Position numbers and translations under genes: made by a program
Source: Marthasterias glacialis
Taxonomy: Eukaryota; Echinodermata; Asteroidea; Forcipulatida; Asteriidae
Length of the DNA: 64,000 bases
Assembly (NCBI GenBank): GCA_911728455.2
Contig: OU452225.1
Location: 746,501-810,500 of the forward strand
Direction: 5' to 3'
Part shown: positions 10,442-25,400 of the stretch, piece by piece
Layout: each line of letters starts with the position of its first letter
Position numbering within the stretch: position 1 is the stretch's first letter
The notes under the pieces: generated by a model
Seen by the model: the letters and a program-made list of their open reading frames with translations, nothing else
Databases searched by the model: none
Told to the model about the DNA's origin: nothing

Positions 10442-13400
10442 GTATGGGTTACTGAACTTTTTAAAAGCAAAGTATTTTGTTTTAGTAACATTTTCATAAC
10501 TTCCCCAAACTGGCAGGACTTCTGACGAAGATCTCAAGGGAATAAACTTGACAAAAAGTTGGCCTCAAGTTGGTTTTCATACAAGCAACCAGTTGTATCA
10601 ATCATTATAATGTAGAATGGTAATCAAAATAAAGAATATTCATTTAGCACCAATGTCCATCTAGCAGGCGTTCTTGGAGACTATTGAGCATAAAAGAGTA
10701 TGCTACTGAACTCTTTGATCATTGACTTAAAGCCCCAGCTCAACATTGGTAAACTGACTGTAAATGCTTCCATTCTTTGCACAAATCAAGATAGACGTAA
10801 TAAAACCAACCTGTGAAAATTTCAGCTCATTTCACTGTTTCCATTTTTACCATTTTCTCGCAAGTTTGCGAGAAAACAGTAAAAAAATGCATTCAACATT
10901 TTTTAATGTATTCTTAGGCAGAGTTCTGGTCTCATGAGACAAATATAAATTTTTGGATCTTATTTATTGTTCAAAATACTTCAGGCAGAAATATTTCAAG
11001 GAAAGTTTTTTACCGCCATTAACATTAATGTGACATTGATTAAATATTAACAACCAGCATACATGTACATCTTCAATAACAAGCGTTATACGTCTTCTGA
11101 AATACATCTTCTGAAATACATCTTCTGAAATACATCTTCTGAAATACATCTTCTGACATACATCTTCTGAAATACATCTTCTGAAATACAGATTAGATGT
11201 AATAATAAAATCCAATAATATGTATAATAGTAATAATTACAATAGTAGTCATTAAGCATGATAATTAGGTACAGCTCATTGCTAACATTATGGAAAGGAA
11301 GGAAGCCTAGAAAGGCTTTTATATACTTCCCCTGGGACAGACGAAATAAATTTCATAGAGGTCATTTACTTTGAGCATTTTTAAATCAGCAAATAGCGGA
11401 GCCGTATGTGCTAAGTAACTGCCTTTTTTTTGGATTAGTTCAAGTTGTTTACATTGTGCTACATGGTCCCATGCTAATATTCCATAATTTAAGTACGTGA
11501 TAGTGCTTAGTGATTATATTAGGTATATATGTAAATCTGTGAACAATAATACTTTTCTTTCTTACCAGTGTTGAGCTGGGGGCTTTAAGACCAACTGTAA
11601 AAATTTACACAAATGCAAACCCAGTGGGGATTTTAAGCCCTGAAATACACTTTTGCTTGTAAACGCACATTTTTATGCGACACATATTTTGTTTACTGGT
11701 AAACACCTTTATTAAACAAGAGAATTTTCAGCTCTAGATAGTGGTAGACTTGTCAGTTAATTTTCCATCCTTTACATAGTTCAGAGCATGCATGCATATC
11801 CCAGAACTTTAGATTTACCTTGTTGGTTTGCTGCCACCTAGTGTCCACCAAAGTCTGCCATTGGGCCTAGTATGAAATCACTTCATTGGGATTTTTCTCC
11901 CTGTTTCTTCCAAGGATATGAAGGAGGGTCAAGTGATCTTGAACCAGATGATTCCCAAGAGCTGATCAGTGAGCAGACCAGACGACGTCATCTCATGCCA
12001 GATTTCTGGCTCATCTTAAGAATACATACTGACAAAGTAGAAACCTTCTTCCATTCAAGGTGTGTTTATCATGTAGCAAGCTGGTGTTTATCTTGTACTT
12101 GACTGATATGCAGGCTCGAAACAACCACGTTAAGATCCTGCATATCATTCCAAGATAAGTTACGATATCTGTTGAGACAAAGCACAAGAATGGTAATTAT
12201 CAGAACAATAATTTGATAAGGTCCAATCTGAAAGCTCACTGATTCTAAAGATCATACCAGTACCAATCCTCCAGAGAAATAATTCAATCTAAAAGATTAC
12301 TGATTTTAAAAATCATATCAGTATCAATCCTCCAGAGAAATATTTCCATCTGAAAGCTCACTGATTCTAAAGTTCATACCGGTACCAATTCTCCAGAGAA
12401 ATATTTCCATCTGAAAGCTCACTGATTCTAAAGTTCATACCGGTACCAATCCTCCAGAGAAATGTTTCCCTCTGAAAGCTCACTGATTTTAAAGTTCACA
12501 CTAGTACCAATCCTCCAGAGAAATATTTCCATCTGAAAGCTCACTGATTCTAAAGTTCATACCAGTACCAATCCTCCAGAGAAATATTTCCATCTGAAAG
12601 CTCACTGATTCTAAAGTTCATACCAGTACCAATCCTCCAGAGAAATATTTCCATCTGAAAGCTGACTGATTCTAAAGTTCATACCAGTACCAATCCTCCA
12701 GAGAAATATTTCCATCTGAAAGCTGACTGATTCTAAAGTTCATACCAGTACCAATCCTCCAGAGAAATATTTCCATCTGAAAGCTCACTGATTCTAAAGT
12801 TCATACCGGTACCAATCCTCTAGAGAAATATTTCCATCTGAAAGCTCACTGATTTTAAAGTTCATACCAGTACCAATCCTCCAGAGAAATATTTCCATCT
12901 GAAAGCTCACTGATTCTAAAGTTCATACCAGTACCAATCCTCCAGAGAAATATTTCCCTCTGAAAGCTCACTGATTCTAAAGTTCATATCAATACATTTC
13001 CCTCGGAACCAGAAGATAGCAGTTGTGTCAGGTTATCCTGTAGTTTTTGCTTTATACATTTCTCAAGCAAAAGAAGTTGGGTAGATTAGCATACATTTTT
13101 CACTGCACCAAATCCTCTCAAATCCATTTCTGACATAATTTGTTTATTTTATGGGCAGAGATCCAAGTGAATCTGATGGTGAGATTGGTGAGCAACTCTA
13201 CCAGCGAGTAATTGAGGCTATTAGAAGTTCATGTAGAATAGTCAATCAGGTTGGTAAAGAAAAGACAATCAAATGTGAATACAATCAACTCTGCACCTCA
13301 TTGCAGAAGACAACATCATTTGGAACCAATCCTCTTGCTGTTTAGTCATTATATCACACATTGATGCATTAGCTGCACAGGCAATGTTTTCACTAGTTCT

Positions 13401-16400
13401 GGCTACAAAGCTGGTACCAGTGTGTGTGAAATTTGTATTAAAAAATCACTCTTTCCATCCTATAAAAGCATTTCTCACAACAGAAACTGATAATTCTGAG
13501 AGTTGAGACTTTGAAAATTATGTGAAAGGCAACTAGCTGAATGCATTTCCTATGGGTTTCTGGTAATAGTTGGAGTCAGTTTGTGTGTCAATGCATTTCC
13601 AATGGGTTTCTGGTAATAGTTGGAGTCAGTTTGTGTGTCAATGCATTTCCAATGGGTTTCTGGTAATAGTTGGAGTCAGTTTGTGTGTCAATGCATTTCC
13701 AATGGGTTTCTGGTAATAGTTGGAGTCAGTTTGTGTGTCAATGCATTTCCAATGGGTTTCTGGTAATAGTTGGAGTCAGTTTGTGTGTCAATGCATTTCC
13801 AATGGGTTTCTGGTAATAGTTGGAGTCAGTTTGTGTGTCAATGCATTTCCTATAGGTTTCTGGTAATAGTTGGAGTCAGTTTGTGTGTGGCTTACAGTGG
13901 AATTCCATCACAGTTACAAACAGACTTTTCTGATGATACGTGTTCATGTTGTCTTTTCAGAGGCTGTTACTACTAGATCTTAACAAGACACGCTCCTGCA
14001 AGTCCATCCTTTTTGGAGAGAGTGAGGAAGATGTTTGGCAAAGTGATGATCCAATCCGGTCTAGGGTGAACAAGCCGTCGCTGGATGATGGTCAGTGTGG
14101 AAACTAATTCTGAGCGCAATTTTATGACTCTACTTTCCACCTCATGGAGTGTCATAGCCGAGGAGTCCGTGCACTGGACTCAAAATAGGGTGTTGTCAGA
14201 GTGTGGGTTCGAGTCCCAGACTTAAAACTTGTGTCCTTGAGCAAGACACTTAACCATAATTGCTTTGTCTTTTGGACAAAGAGCCACAGGCCCCGTCTGT
14301 TTATTTATTTATTTATTTCCTTTATTTACTCAGGGTTAGTCAAATCAGTGGTAATGCTGGTTTCCATTCGTGCCCTGCGTTTTAAAACATGAAAAATATA
14401 TATATATATATATAAAATAATACAACCATTACATTACATTGCTTTACAAAAGTGTAAAAGGTACATTATGAAACTTTACAATAAAAAGAAAAAACAAATT
14501 TATCGGAAAAACATTCAAATAGAACAGAAAGCTGCTAAAGGTATTCGTAAAATAAAGCAAAAGTAAAAGATAAAAGAAAAGAAAAGTTGTGTAAAGCAAG
14601 TGAAAGTTCCCAGGACACAATATTATAAAGAGAAGGGTCTCACCCCAGTCTTTCTGGTATTGTCTGGCAGCAGCATATACCATCTCACCATATATCGCTT
14701 TTTATTAAAGCCGTATCCGAATCGAGCGACTTTGGCTACGGCTATGGCCGCTGGCTGCAACGAGAACGTTGAAGAATAGGAATCCTCGGCGTTCCGGCCG
14801 TAGCCACTGCCGAAGCCATTCACTTGGACTTGGCCTTATATTTATTTATTTCCAACAAAATCTCCAGAAAAGGAGAGGATAAACTCCAGAGAGTTATAAA
14901 CAGGATAGCTCTGACGCTCAAAGACGGCCACCAAGATTTTCAATACAAACAGAGCAGTCAACTTAGACTGCTTGATGTGTTACATAAGGGTTGCTTTGTC
15001 ACATAAAATCATTCTGATCAATCTCCACATGTTTTTTTTTTAATTTGACGCCAGGAGTGTCATTTATGACTGACTTGGTGCATTATAAATGTACACTATT
15101 ATTATTTAACTTGTTTTGTTTGGTCTTATGCTGCTTGACAAGACTGTTCAACTACCAACGCAGGTTTCTTATTGTTTTTTTCAGATGGGAATGATGTTGA
15201 CAACGCCCAGAAAGGATACCTATTTGCTGCAATGACCTTTGAGGCAGGGCATTTTGCCTGTGATCCAGTGTGGTATACCCACTTCCCTATTCACTCTAGG
15301 CTGTACACTGGGCACAGGGGAGGCTTGGCCTCAACAGGTGTGTGTGTTTTAGTTTGATAGAGGCCATGGGCTTCTAATGAAATCTTGATAAGGGGGACTT
15401 TATTTACATCAGTGTATGGGCAAAACACAAAACAGTACTCTCTATCCCCGATGCAAGTTTAACATCTATAGACCTTATGCATTCACCGCCATCTTTGAGG
15501 TCAAATGCAGCATCGAACGTGTGTTGTAGCTGTTTTGACCTCAGCTCTTTCCTTTACTAAATGCTCATAGTGACGTCATACGGATAAGATCTATTAAAAT
15601 TGTTGCGGTACCGACTGCTAAAATATATCATTCAAACTGCCTCCAGCTACCAAGCCAGCTTGGTGGTCTAGTGGTAAGACATCTGCTCTAGAATGGCAAA
15701 GGTTGTGGGTTTGAATCTCACCCAAGTACTATGCCTGTAGAGTTATTTCACAGGATTCTGGCAAAGTACTGGGTAGACAGTACTTAGCACACATCGGTGT
15801 ATGGTAAAATTAATGTAGTGTTACTGTAACACTGGATTCCGTGCGAATGTTGTACATGATGATGTGCATGAATGTACATGTTATATAATTAGTGTGCACA
15901 AAGATATGCTCCATGCAAAATATTTTCAAGCTGTGGAGAAAGATCTACTGGCATTCCTGATGTAACTGTCTATGTGTGGTTCTGAGAAGAATCAAGCATT
16001 TCAACTTTTGCTAAGACGATGTTCAGGCTGGTTTATAGTCGGTCGCGGGATGGTCGCACGACTGTAAAATTGACGCACGATGCAGTTTATAGTCGACGCT
16101 GACGCCTCAGCGACTATAGACTGCAATGAAAAGGCTCAGCATCTAGCGATCACAGCGTCTATCATCGCGCGACCAACTATAAACCAGCCTTAAGTGTACT
16201 AAGGTTGAAGCACAAAATGTCCTACAACGTTGTGAATGAAAACTGTATTTCTGTTCTTTTCTGCAGGTATGCAAGCGTTAGTCTCAGCTCTAAGTGCCTT
16301 TGCCGTCTCCAATCGTAGGAATATGTTTGTCTTCAGAGAGAAGTCAGATGCTGTGTTCTATCTTAGGTAAAGACTTTGTGTTTAATTGATGTCATAATTG

Positions 16401-19400
16401 CATCGGGGGTGGACTTTTACTTTGATTTTACCCTTAAAGCCATGTGCATTAAGCACTGGGTGGTTCCCGAATCTGGCAGAAAACATCTCAACAAGCTGCT
16501 TGGGTGGGATTCGAACCAACAACCCCTGCATTCTAGAGCAGATGTTGTAACCGAAATAAAAATCAATACTGTGTACTTATTGTGGGCTTCTTTAAAGCCA
16601 AGTAGGTCTCTAAAGCGCCTTACTGTATTGATACCCCCATCCATCAGGCCCTAAGCATTCTTGAAACCATCTCAACTCCTTTGGAGTATGCATTTACTCC
16701 TGGGTGATGAGAAGCAATTATAGTTAGATGTCTTTCCCAAGAGCACAAGTGTCACATCTGAGATTCGATCCCACACTCTGGTGACTTTGCCACCAGAACT
16801 TGAGATTGATACGCCAGACCGTTTGGCAAGGACATCTTACTTCTTGTAGGTACTTCAAATGGCAAAGATTTCAAAAGACAACAAATTGTTTATTCTGTAC
16901 ACATTTTGACTTTGGAAACTGACCCTGCCTATAGACTTTATGCATTGACATCATCACGCCGCCATCTTAGAGGTAAATCGATGATGGAACAATGGAAACG
17001 CAGAGATTTGTACGCGCGGCGCACAGGATTGTCCAATGAACAACCTCATTTTGACCTCTAGGCGAGGGCGCCCTACTCAAATGACGTCATGTGCATAAGG
17101 TCTGTACCCAAAACAATTTTATGTACATCCAAATCTCTGATACTGAAATGTGGTTTGTTTGATTGGGGACTACTGCATGAATCCATAAACTGTATGCAAA
17201 TAATTCATGTTTTCCTTTTCTTGTTGTTTGTAGGTTGTTTGAGAGTACCGTAGTTAGTCACTCCTCCACAGTGTCCAGAGTGAGTTCAACCACCGATACA
17301 GGGCACCAACAAGAGCCTGGTTCCCAACCCAGTAAGTCAACAAACACATTGAATATTTAATCTCACCTCACCCCTTACCCTGAACTAACAGTCAAGGTTT
17401 GAATTTTGAGAAATTCTCCTCAAGTCCACAGGTCTTACTCAGAAGTTTGACTGGACTAAGAAATATTTTTAAAAGATCAACCATTTTTTTCTTTGTTTGT
17501 TTTAGGCGTTTTGGATGAAGTTTGTGTTTGAAGTATAAATTAGTCAATAATGGGAGATTTTTGGGGACACTAGGTGGCAGCAGACTTATCAGGTAAATCG
17601 ATTTTTCCTGGGGTTGTGCGTGCTCATAACAATGGAAATTTTCCTGGTAAGTCTGCTGCCACCTAGTGTTCTGAAGTCTCGGATTCAGGACAGTGGCCTA
17701 GTGGATATTTCATACTCATTAGTTTACAAAGTTTAAATTACAGTACCATCAATGCATCACATTGAGCTTTGCTACGCTATACACTGAATCTCAGACACCC
17801 TGAGCTCATCACCAATGCTGAACTTTATCCCCGAAGCAATGTCCCACCAGCATCAGCAACGCTTCACAAACAGCGCCTACAACTGATTGGTCACGCAACT
17901 AGGCGTGACATTCCACTCTCAATACTATTGGACGAAAACAACCAACCTACAGAACCATAACCGTAGAGGTGGCGCACTTATGCGAACCTAACAACAACTT
18001 TCTGATGACCTGGGGATGGTTGGTATTGGCTTGAACCAGCTAACCCAAGCCAGGGTTCTCCCCATGCACAAGCTAGCGTATCGGGCTGATGCGCACGAAT
18101 AACGGACCGATACGCAGAAATTATGGCCGATTTGCAGGGGGAAAAAAAAAAAAAAAAATTATAGATTTTAATATCAAATTGAAACAAAAATCCTAATATA
18201 AAACTTTTCAAACTAAACATAAACATCAAATAAAAACATTCCAAGGACCTGTTTCCAATTCAGCGTGCTTCGGCCACACTTTCTGGAAAATTTTGGTCCA
18301 GAATGCCGCACAGTTTTGAAAAATCCTGGGGAGAACCTTGCAAGCCACTCAAAACGCCAAACAATGGAAACAAACAATTCACATGTTATACTGTAGTAAC
18401 AGAGCAAAGCTTGTTTGCTGGACATGCACAGACAGCACCAGGATGATGATAATAAAATTGCAAAGAACCAATTGTCCCTACGCATTAAGCAGAGCCGTAG
18501 AATGAGGGCCACAAAACAAAAACTTTTCCAAAATACTTACTTCTTTCTGAAACAATAACAAACAGGTCCATTTGAAAATAAAGTAATTTATTTTGGTATT
18601 GTTTGTTATCAGTGAGTCGAGCTACCTCCATACAATCACTCAGCACACTTACCATGGGCTCAGTATTTGAGGAGGACACTTCAGTGGTAAGTTTCATTTC
18701 GTTCTTCAATTAGAAATGGAAGAGTTCAACAATGATGACAACTCTGAAGGCTGGTAAAAGCGCCCGATTGCACTGATCACTGCAGTATATAGACTAATCC
18801 GAGCAGCTCGTTCATGGGCATTTACACCACCGTAGCTATGACCGACGCACGTGCGTGTCGACGCACATGCACTGTGAATCCTCCATGCTGATTGGTACAT
18901 ATGCGCGCGACGCGCTATTGTCATGCCGCGTGCGCGTGCGTCGGCCAATGCTGTGGTAGTGTAAACTACCATAAACGAGTGCTGATTAGATTAGTGTATG
19001 TGTAAGGTCTGAAGTGACAAGTAGTCACACAAGAAGCATTCCAATAATATATCGTGCTATCATGTGATAAACCATCCACTCTTATTAAGTGTGCTGGTTG
19101 ATAGACCATTTTTGGCCGGTTGTTGGTAAATGCAAGATCAGATCGTCCGCATATAAGTGTGGATGGTTTATCACATGATAACGTTAGATATCACCGCTAT
19201 GCTAACTGTGTGCTTATTTTAGCAACCCAAGCCTCACTTATCTACAACAGTGGCTTGTGGAATTTGTTAGTAAAAGCCTACACTGTACTTGTATATTCAA
19301 ATTTCTTGAGGTGCCATTAAAAATCAGACTGATCCTGTCCATGGGACGTTTGATTCTCTCGCATCACTTGTTGATTCTCGTGTCAAACGTCTTTTTGTAA

Positions 19401-22400
19401 AGTATTCATTGTATTTTTAACATCAACTAATAAACCACAAGGGAAACTGACTGGATAAATTTTAATTCAATTTTGGAGTGAACAAAGAAAAATTGACTGG
19501 AGCGGGATTTGAACCAGCGACCCCTAGTTTATTGTATCGGTGCTCTACCAACTGAGCTATCCAGCCCTGATGTTGACAGTCTCTTTATTTTGTCAATATC
19601 TTTGTTTGTGGGTGCCACTGATCATAATGGTCAGTGGATGCAGTCATCGAGTTGGGGGTGGTTATGATTTTTATCACAAAAGCAACTCTTTTTAATCGCA
19701 TTTGTTACAAAACTTGAAAGCTTCTAGATTTGTATGTATTCTTTTTGTTAAACTCAGGGTCACTCCGCCGATCCAAGAAAGTACAGTGTTGCAGACTCAG
19801 GGATAGATACAATGTCCACTCTGTCTAGAGCCACTGGACCAGGGCGGACAGAGCACACCATCAAGCTAGAGGTGCATGGTGTAGACCCTCCTGGATTGGA
19901 GATCAGAGAAGACCTGGTGAAGCTACTCACTAACAGACTTGCTGATGCCACCCTTGATGCTATCTCACTCATGTTGAATAGGAATCCAATGTGCAAGCTA
20001 ACTCCTAGTGATGTGCAGGTAGGTGGTGCGTCTTGAATTTGTAGCAATGTCTTCTCTTGCACAAGAGAGGCTCCAGGTCAAACCACTGTATCTCAGTGCT
20101 AATGAGTGTGTGGGTACATTCTGGACGGTTTCAATGAGATTATAATAATCAGGGGGGTGAGAATTCAGCTTTTAAGCTGATTTCAGCTTTTTTTTTGTTC
20201 AGATTTTTACTCTGAATTTCAGCTTTTTTGTACACCTGCTCTGTACAAAACTACAGGAATTTTTTAAATTGCAGCTTTTTGCTTGCTGTTTTCAGCTTTT
20301 TTTGTTCGTGGCCACTCACACCCCTGAATAATAATAATTTGGGAGACTGATCATCCTTACTGGCAGCTGAGAAGCTGAATTGCGAAGGACGCGGCTACAA
20401 TGTGTTCAAGTTACAGGCATGTAAAGGCGCCTTTTGGCAGACAGCCACTACAACCAATATATGACCACGGAGCACAGCCAGAGATCGAAAGTGTTTGGTC
20501 TTTCTGGAGGAAGAAAAACCAGAGGGCCTGTAGAGAAACCCTCCTTGCACAGGAGAGAACCAACACACAACTCTACTAACATATGACCGTTAGCAGGGAA
20601 TCAAACCACGACCACGGTGGTGGAGGCAAGCACTTTATGTACTAGCCACCCATGCCACCCACAACATTATTGTACACAATTTCCAGTCAAAATATGAACT
20701 GTTACTTATTTATTTTTTTATTTATTTATTTATTATTTATTTAACTATACCCCCTTAAAGCCCCAGCTCAACATTGGTAAGAACAAAAACATAAATGTTG
20801 GGGAGGTAGAGCTTTTTGCTCTACCAGCCAGGCTTCTGATGGATGATACCCAAGCCTACATCCTTACGGACTGTAAAGGGGTAACTCTGTTTCAGCCCCA
20901 GGAGTAGGTGGCAACGGCCCCTGGGAAAACAGTTGATTTGTAGCCCACACCTCGAGTGGCTTACTGGTCTTGTGTGTCTGGTGACTTCCATACAAAAAAT
21001 TAAAAAAAAAAAAAAAAAAAAAGAGATTTACATATACCTTACATGGTATAAAGATAATGATGGCAGAAAACCTTCCTTGAAATATTTCTGCCTAAAGTGT
21101 TATTGTTTTTGAATAATAAATGAAATAAGATCCAAAGTTAGTTTTCAACTCAGTGAGACGAAAACTCTGCCCATAGGAATGCGTACAAACATGCTGAATG
21201 CATTTTCGCTGTTTTCTTGCAAACAAAACAATAAAATGAAATGACATTTTCACAGGTTGGTTTTATTACAAATATTTTGATTTACAGTCAGTTTACCATC
21301 GTTGAGCTGGGGTTTTAATTGTAAAAAAAATTTCACAAATTATTTTCTTTGGTGTTTTTTTTTTAACTGAAAATTAGGGAATTGGAATGATACTCTTCCA
21401 AAAAAAAAAACCAATAAATGTATTCTACCTTTATAATGTAAGTCTGCTGGGTTTAAAAGAGATGATTCTTCCTTCTCTTATTAGTTCATCCAGCCTCCCT
21501 TGAAGCCCCCTACAGAGACTGTACACTTCAAAATCCCACACTCAGCTATGCAACATCTCTACTCGCTAGCCTTCTACCTCGGTCAGAACCTGCGGCAGTT
21601 TCTCCACACTCCCAAGTACAGCAGCAACAGACCTGAAGATCACTTCCAAGATCGTACTGTTGCTGGTGCCGACAGAGACAAAGGCATTGAACTTCCAGAC
21701 AATGAAGTTTATCTGTACAACCGACACCAGAGGGCCGGACGCACAGGTACTGACTACAGAAAAACTCACGAAAAAATAACTTTAGGTTTTAAGGCATTGC
21801 ATGGTGAGGTATCAATGTATATTTGGTTTGCGGTAACACCATGTGATTATATCTACTTTGCTTTATTCGGTAGATTGTTTTCGTGAAAACTTGTCCTGTT
21901 ATTATTCTACTACCGCGGAGTAGATTTCGGATTTCGGGAGACGACTTAGTTCTGAAAAGAAATGTTCTGCTTATTAAGTACTACCTGGGGAGGTAGAGAA
22001 ATCGGCCGGGACTACTACTGTTACTTTCGCTTAGTGGATCGAGGCGACTTCTCGGATAACTTCACTGAAAAAACAACTCTTCAATATCTCAAGTTAAACC
22101 TTTACAAAGAGACTTAAAGGTCAAGTTCAGTTTTGTGATGCTCTCATTTTCCAATTGATTGAGAAAAAAATTACAAGTCTCTGACCTCACTTTAAAGTGG
22201 TGTAAAATGACATGGTGTGCGACACCCTTCCAGTGCAAAATTCGTTAGCTTCCGGAACATCCAATAACCTCACATGTCAAACATATGGGTCTGTACTTAT
22301 TCGTACTGAGAATTTTTAGTTCATTTCTGAATTCCTTGCATCAAAACCGCAATGAACATGACCATTTGACTAATGAAAAATTAATCTTCACGATGTAAAG

Positions 22401-25400
22401 CCTCAACTCCGTCATTTGATCTCTTACAGGAATTGGTCTGGCATGTATTTCCATGGGTTTAGTGGACGGTTGTGGTAACCCTGTCACCATCCTAAGCTGC
22501 CCAAGACCTTCTCCAAGTGCTCATATTAACCATCTAGATGCAGCAGAATTTGTCTCCCTCACAAACACGGAGAGGTATTATGCAAATCTTGAGTCACCAA
22601 GGAAACCAGGTAAGATATAACAATGCTGGTAAAAGGTTATCCATTTCTGTCCAGCCTTCCGGTTTGTTTTTGTAACAACCAAAATATCTTTTAATTAGTA
22701 GTGTATTAATAAAAGATGGACAGGACTCAGGAAAGTACTGAGTATACAGTGCGTAACGCACATCGGTGTATGGGTAAAACAAAAATAATTATTCTAAATA
22801 TCTGTAGTTATTCATATCTTTTGGTTACTTAACATCTTTGCTGTTAAGGCTATGGAAATATGAATGAGCTTGGTTGAAATAAAAACAATTCAACAGAATA
22901 CTTTCTTTTTTTTCAAGCCAATGCTTTTTCTATGGGATTCTAACCACATGCCAACTCACTAAAACATATCAAGTGAGACCACAGAATGGATTGTGAAAGT
23001 CCCCTCTATGATCGTTGTGGGCACACAAAGTATTTCGTCCCAGTATTGAGAGGACGTAAGCAATAAAATGGCCCTTGACATGAAAAATGTCACGTTTTTG
23101 TTACATTTTTGCTGCTAGAATTAACCCAAAGACATGTTTTCCCATTCCCATGCAGAATTTAACCTTCCTATAATTAATAACTTTTGAATAACAAAAAATA
23201 ATCAAACTTTCTCCTTCAGTTTTCTTGAAGCACAAAATTTCACAGCATTTGCTTACGCCCTTTTACCAGGAACTTGTTACGTCCTTTTACCAGGCACACG
23301 ACGATATACAAGTACCAGATTAGCATTTACTAACCCACTTTTGTAATTTCATTTTTGCTTTATACTCCAAAATTATTTCTGTAGGGCCCACAGCCCTGAT
23401 TCAGTTCTCCATCTGGCAAAGAGGCAACGTAGATCTGCCTCACCTCACAAACCGCCTCATGAGGGCAGTACGACACTCCCTATGTGATGTCATGATGGAG
23501 TATAGGATCCTGACTGCACCCATGGGTGTGGTCTCACAGGACTGCACCCATGGCCTGACCCCCTTTGCGTCTCCAATCAAGGGTGCAGAGAGTAAGTTCT
23601 CCTGTTGGTAATGAGACAGTGCAATATTGAAACCAATCTTGCTTATTCCAGATATGCACCACGTATCTAGAACTCTTTGGCAAAAACAAACAAACAAACA
23701 AACAACCCACCCAACAAACAAACAAACAACCCAACAATCCAAGAAACAAACAAACAGTAATTCATTGAACACTCTCTAAAGACGTGTCTGTAAAACCTTT
23801 CTTGAAGTATCATTTGACTTTCTGTTGACCTGCCACATGGGTCACCAGATATTATGTTTGCAAATGTTTGGATGTTCAGATATTGTTATTTAGTAGTTCA
23901 AAATCAATACTTTCTTGCAAAGTTACTTTATCACCAATCACTTAAAAGTTCTACAGTCAAAAAGACAAAAATCAGGTTTAGGATCCCTCTGCTCAGAGTT
24001 ATGAACTCCGCAACTATGCATTCAAATAGCAACTGGTGTCTCCCAGGCTTCTTTAAGCAAGAGACTACAACTGAGCAGGACCTCATCTTGGAGAATCATA
24101 GAATTGAAGGAATGAGTCAGTGTCGAGAAAATAACAAATAGAACCCCATAACATAATGTACATTTATATCATCACTGTCCATGGAGTATATTGTTTGTAG
24201 TAAGTTGAAATACAACATTACAGGTTCATTAAATAGCAAATTATGCAATGGGCAACATTTAGGTTTGGGTGAAACAGAAATGCTTTTGTGCCCTAACCTA
24301 ATAATGAGACAGGACAGTACAGGACAAATGACTATAGCCCGATTCATACTTCATGCAAATGCGAATGCAAAGCAAATTTGACGTCACTCCCCTACATTCG
24401 CAGCGACTATTTCTTACAAGAGTTGTCCACATTTCAACTTGAGCAAATTGTTTGTTGCGAATTTGTGATGTCAAATTTGCTTCGCCTTTGCATTCGAGTG
24501 AAGTATGAACCGGACTTATAACAAGTCCACTGTTTTATTCCTCATTTTCAAGAATTGTTGCTCATTTTCAAGAATTGTTGCTCATTTTCAAGAATCGTTG
24601 CTCATTTTCAAGAACTGTTGCTCATTTTCAAGAATATAGAAAGCAGAATCAGTTGTTTTATCATTATGAAATGCGCTTTATAAGAACTAGCTATAAGAAC
24701 TAGCTTGGAAGATGTGGACATTGAAATGCATTTTGTATATTCATGTCCGATGTATAATTCGTTGAGAAAAACCATGTATGATACTGTTTGTAAAAGCAAT
24801 CCTGAGTTTAGTGTTTTATCGAAAAGAGACAAAGCTTTTTTTGTAATGTCCTCTCAGGAAAAAGGCATCGTGTATTATTTAGCCAAGTATGTTTGTATTT
24901 CTGCTAAGTTAAAGGAAATTCATTCTACAAATACTTAGTTTAAAATTAATGCTCTTTGCTAACTCTTCTGTCATGATGTAAACTTTATTTGTGTTATTTA
25001 ATTCTGTAACCTTTCCCCAGGGTGACGGGGTAGGTTCCTTTTGGAATTAAAACAAGAAATCAAATCAAATCAAATGATTAATAATGGTTTTAATGTATTG
25101 AATTGGCACAGGAAATGGGAATAATCAAATCGACCTTGCCCCTTCCAGGGGAGTCAGGCAACTCTTCAGAGATTCAAGCGAAGAGAAGAGGGACAAAGAA
25201 CAATCATCTCCTGTCAGTATCAAGGTAAATTATTCCCATTCAGTGCAAATTGTTTAGTGGTAATTTGTATCTACTGTGAATTTGTCTCATTTTTTTATTT
25301 TTAGGGATCAAGTTGCTTTGAAGATGCTGAAATATACGATTTAAGTTTTTGCCTAAAGCCAATGTATGATCAAGCACTGAGCCTCAAGTCGTCTTGAAAT

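Noticed and set aside
19490-19568. Functional tRNA gene on the minus strand
   Set aside because: The acceptor and D arms look right, but the anticodon arm does not pair properly.
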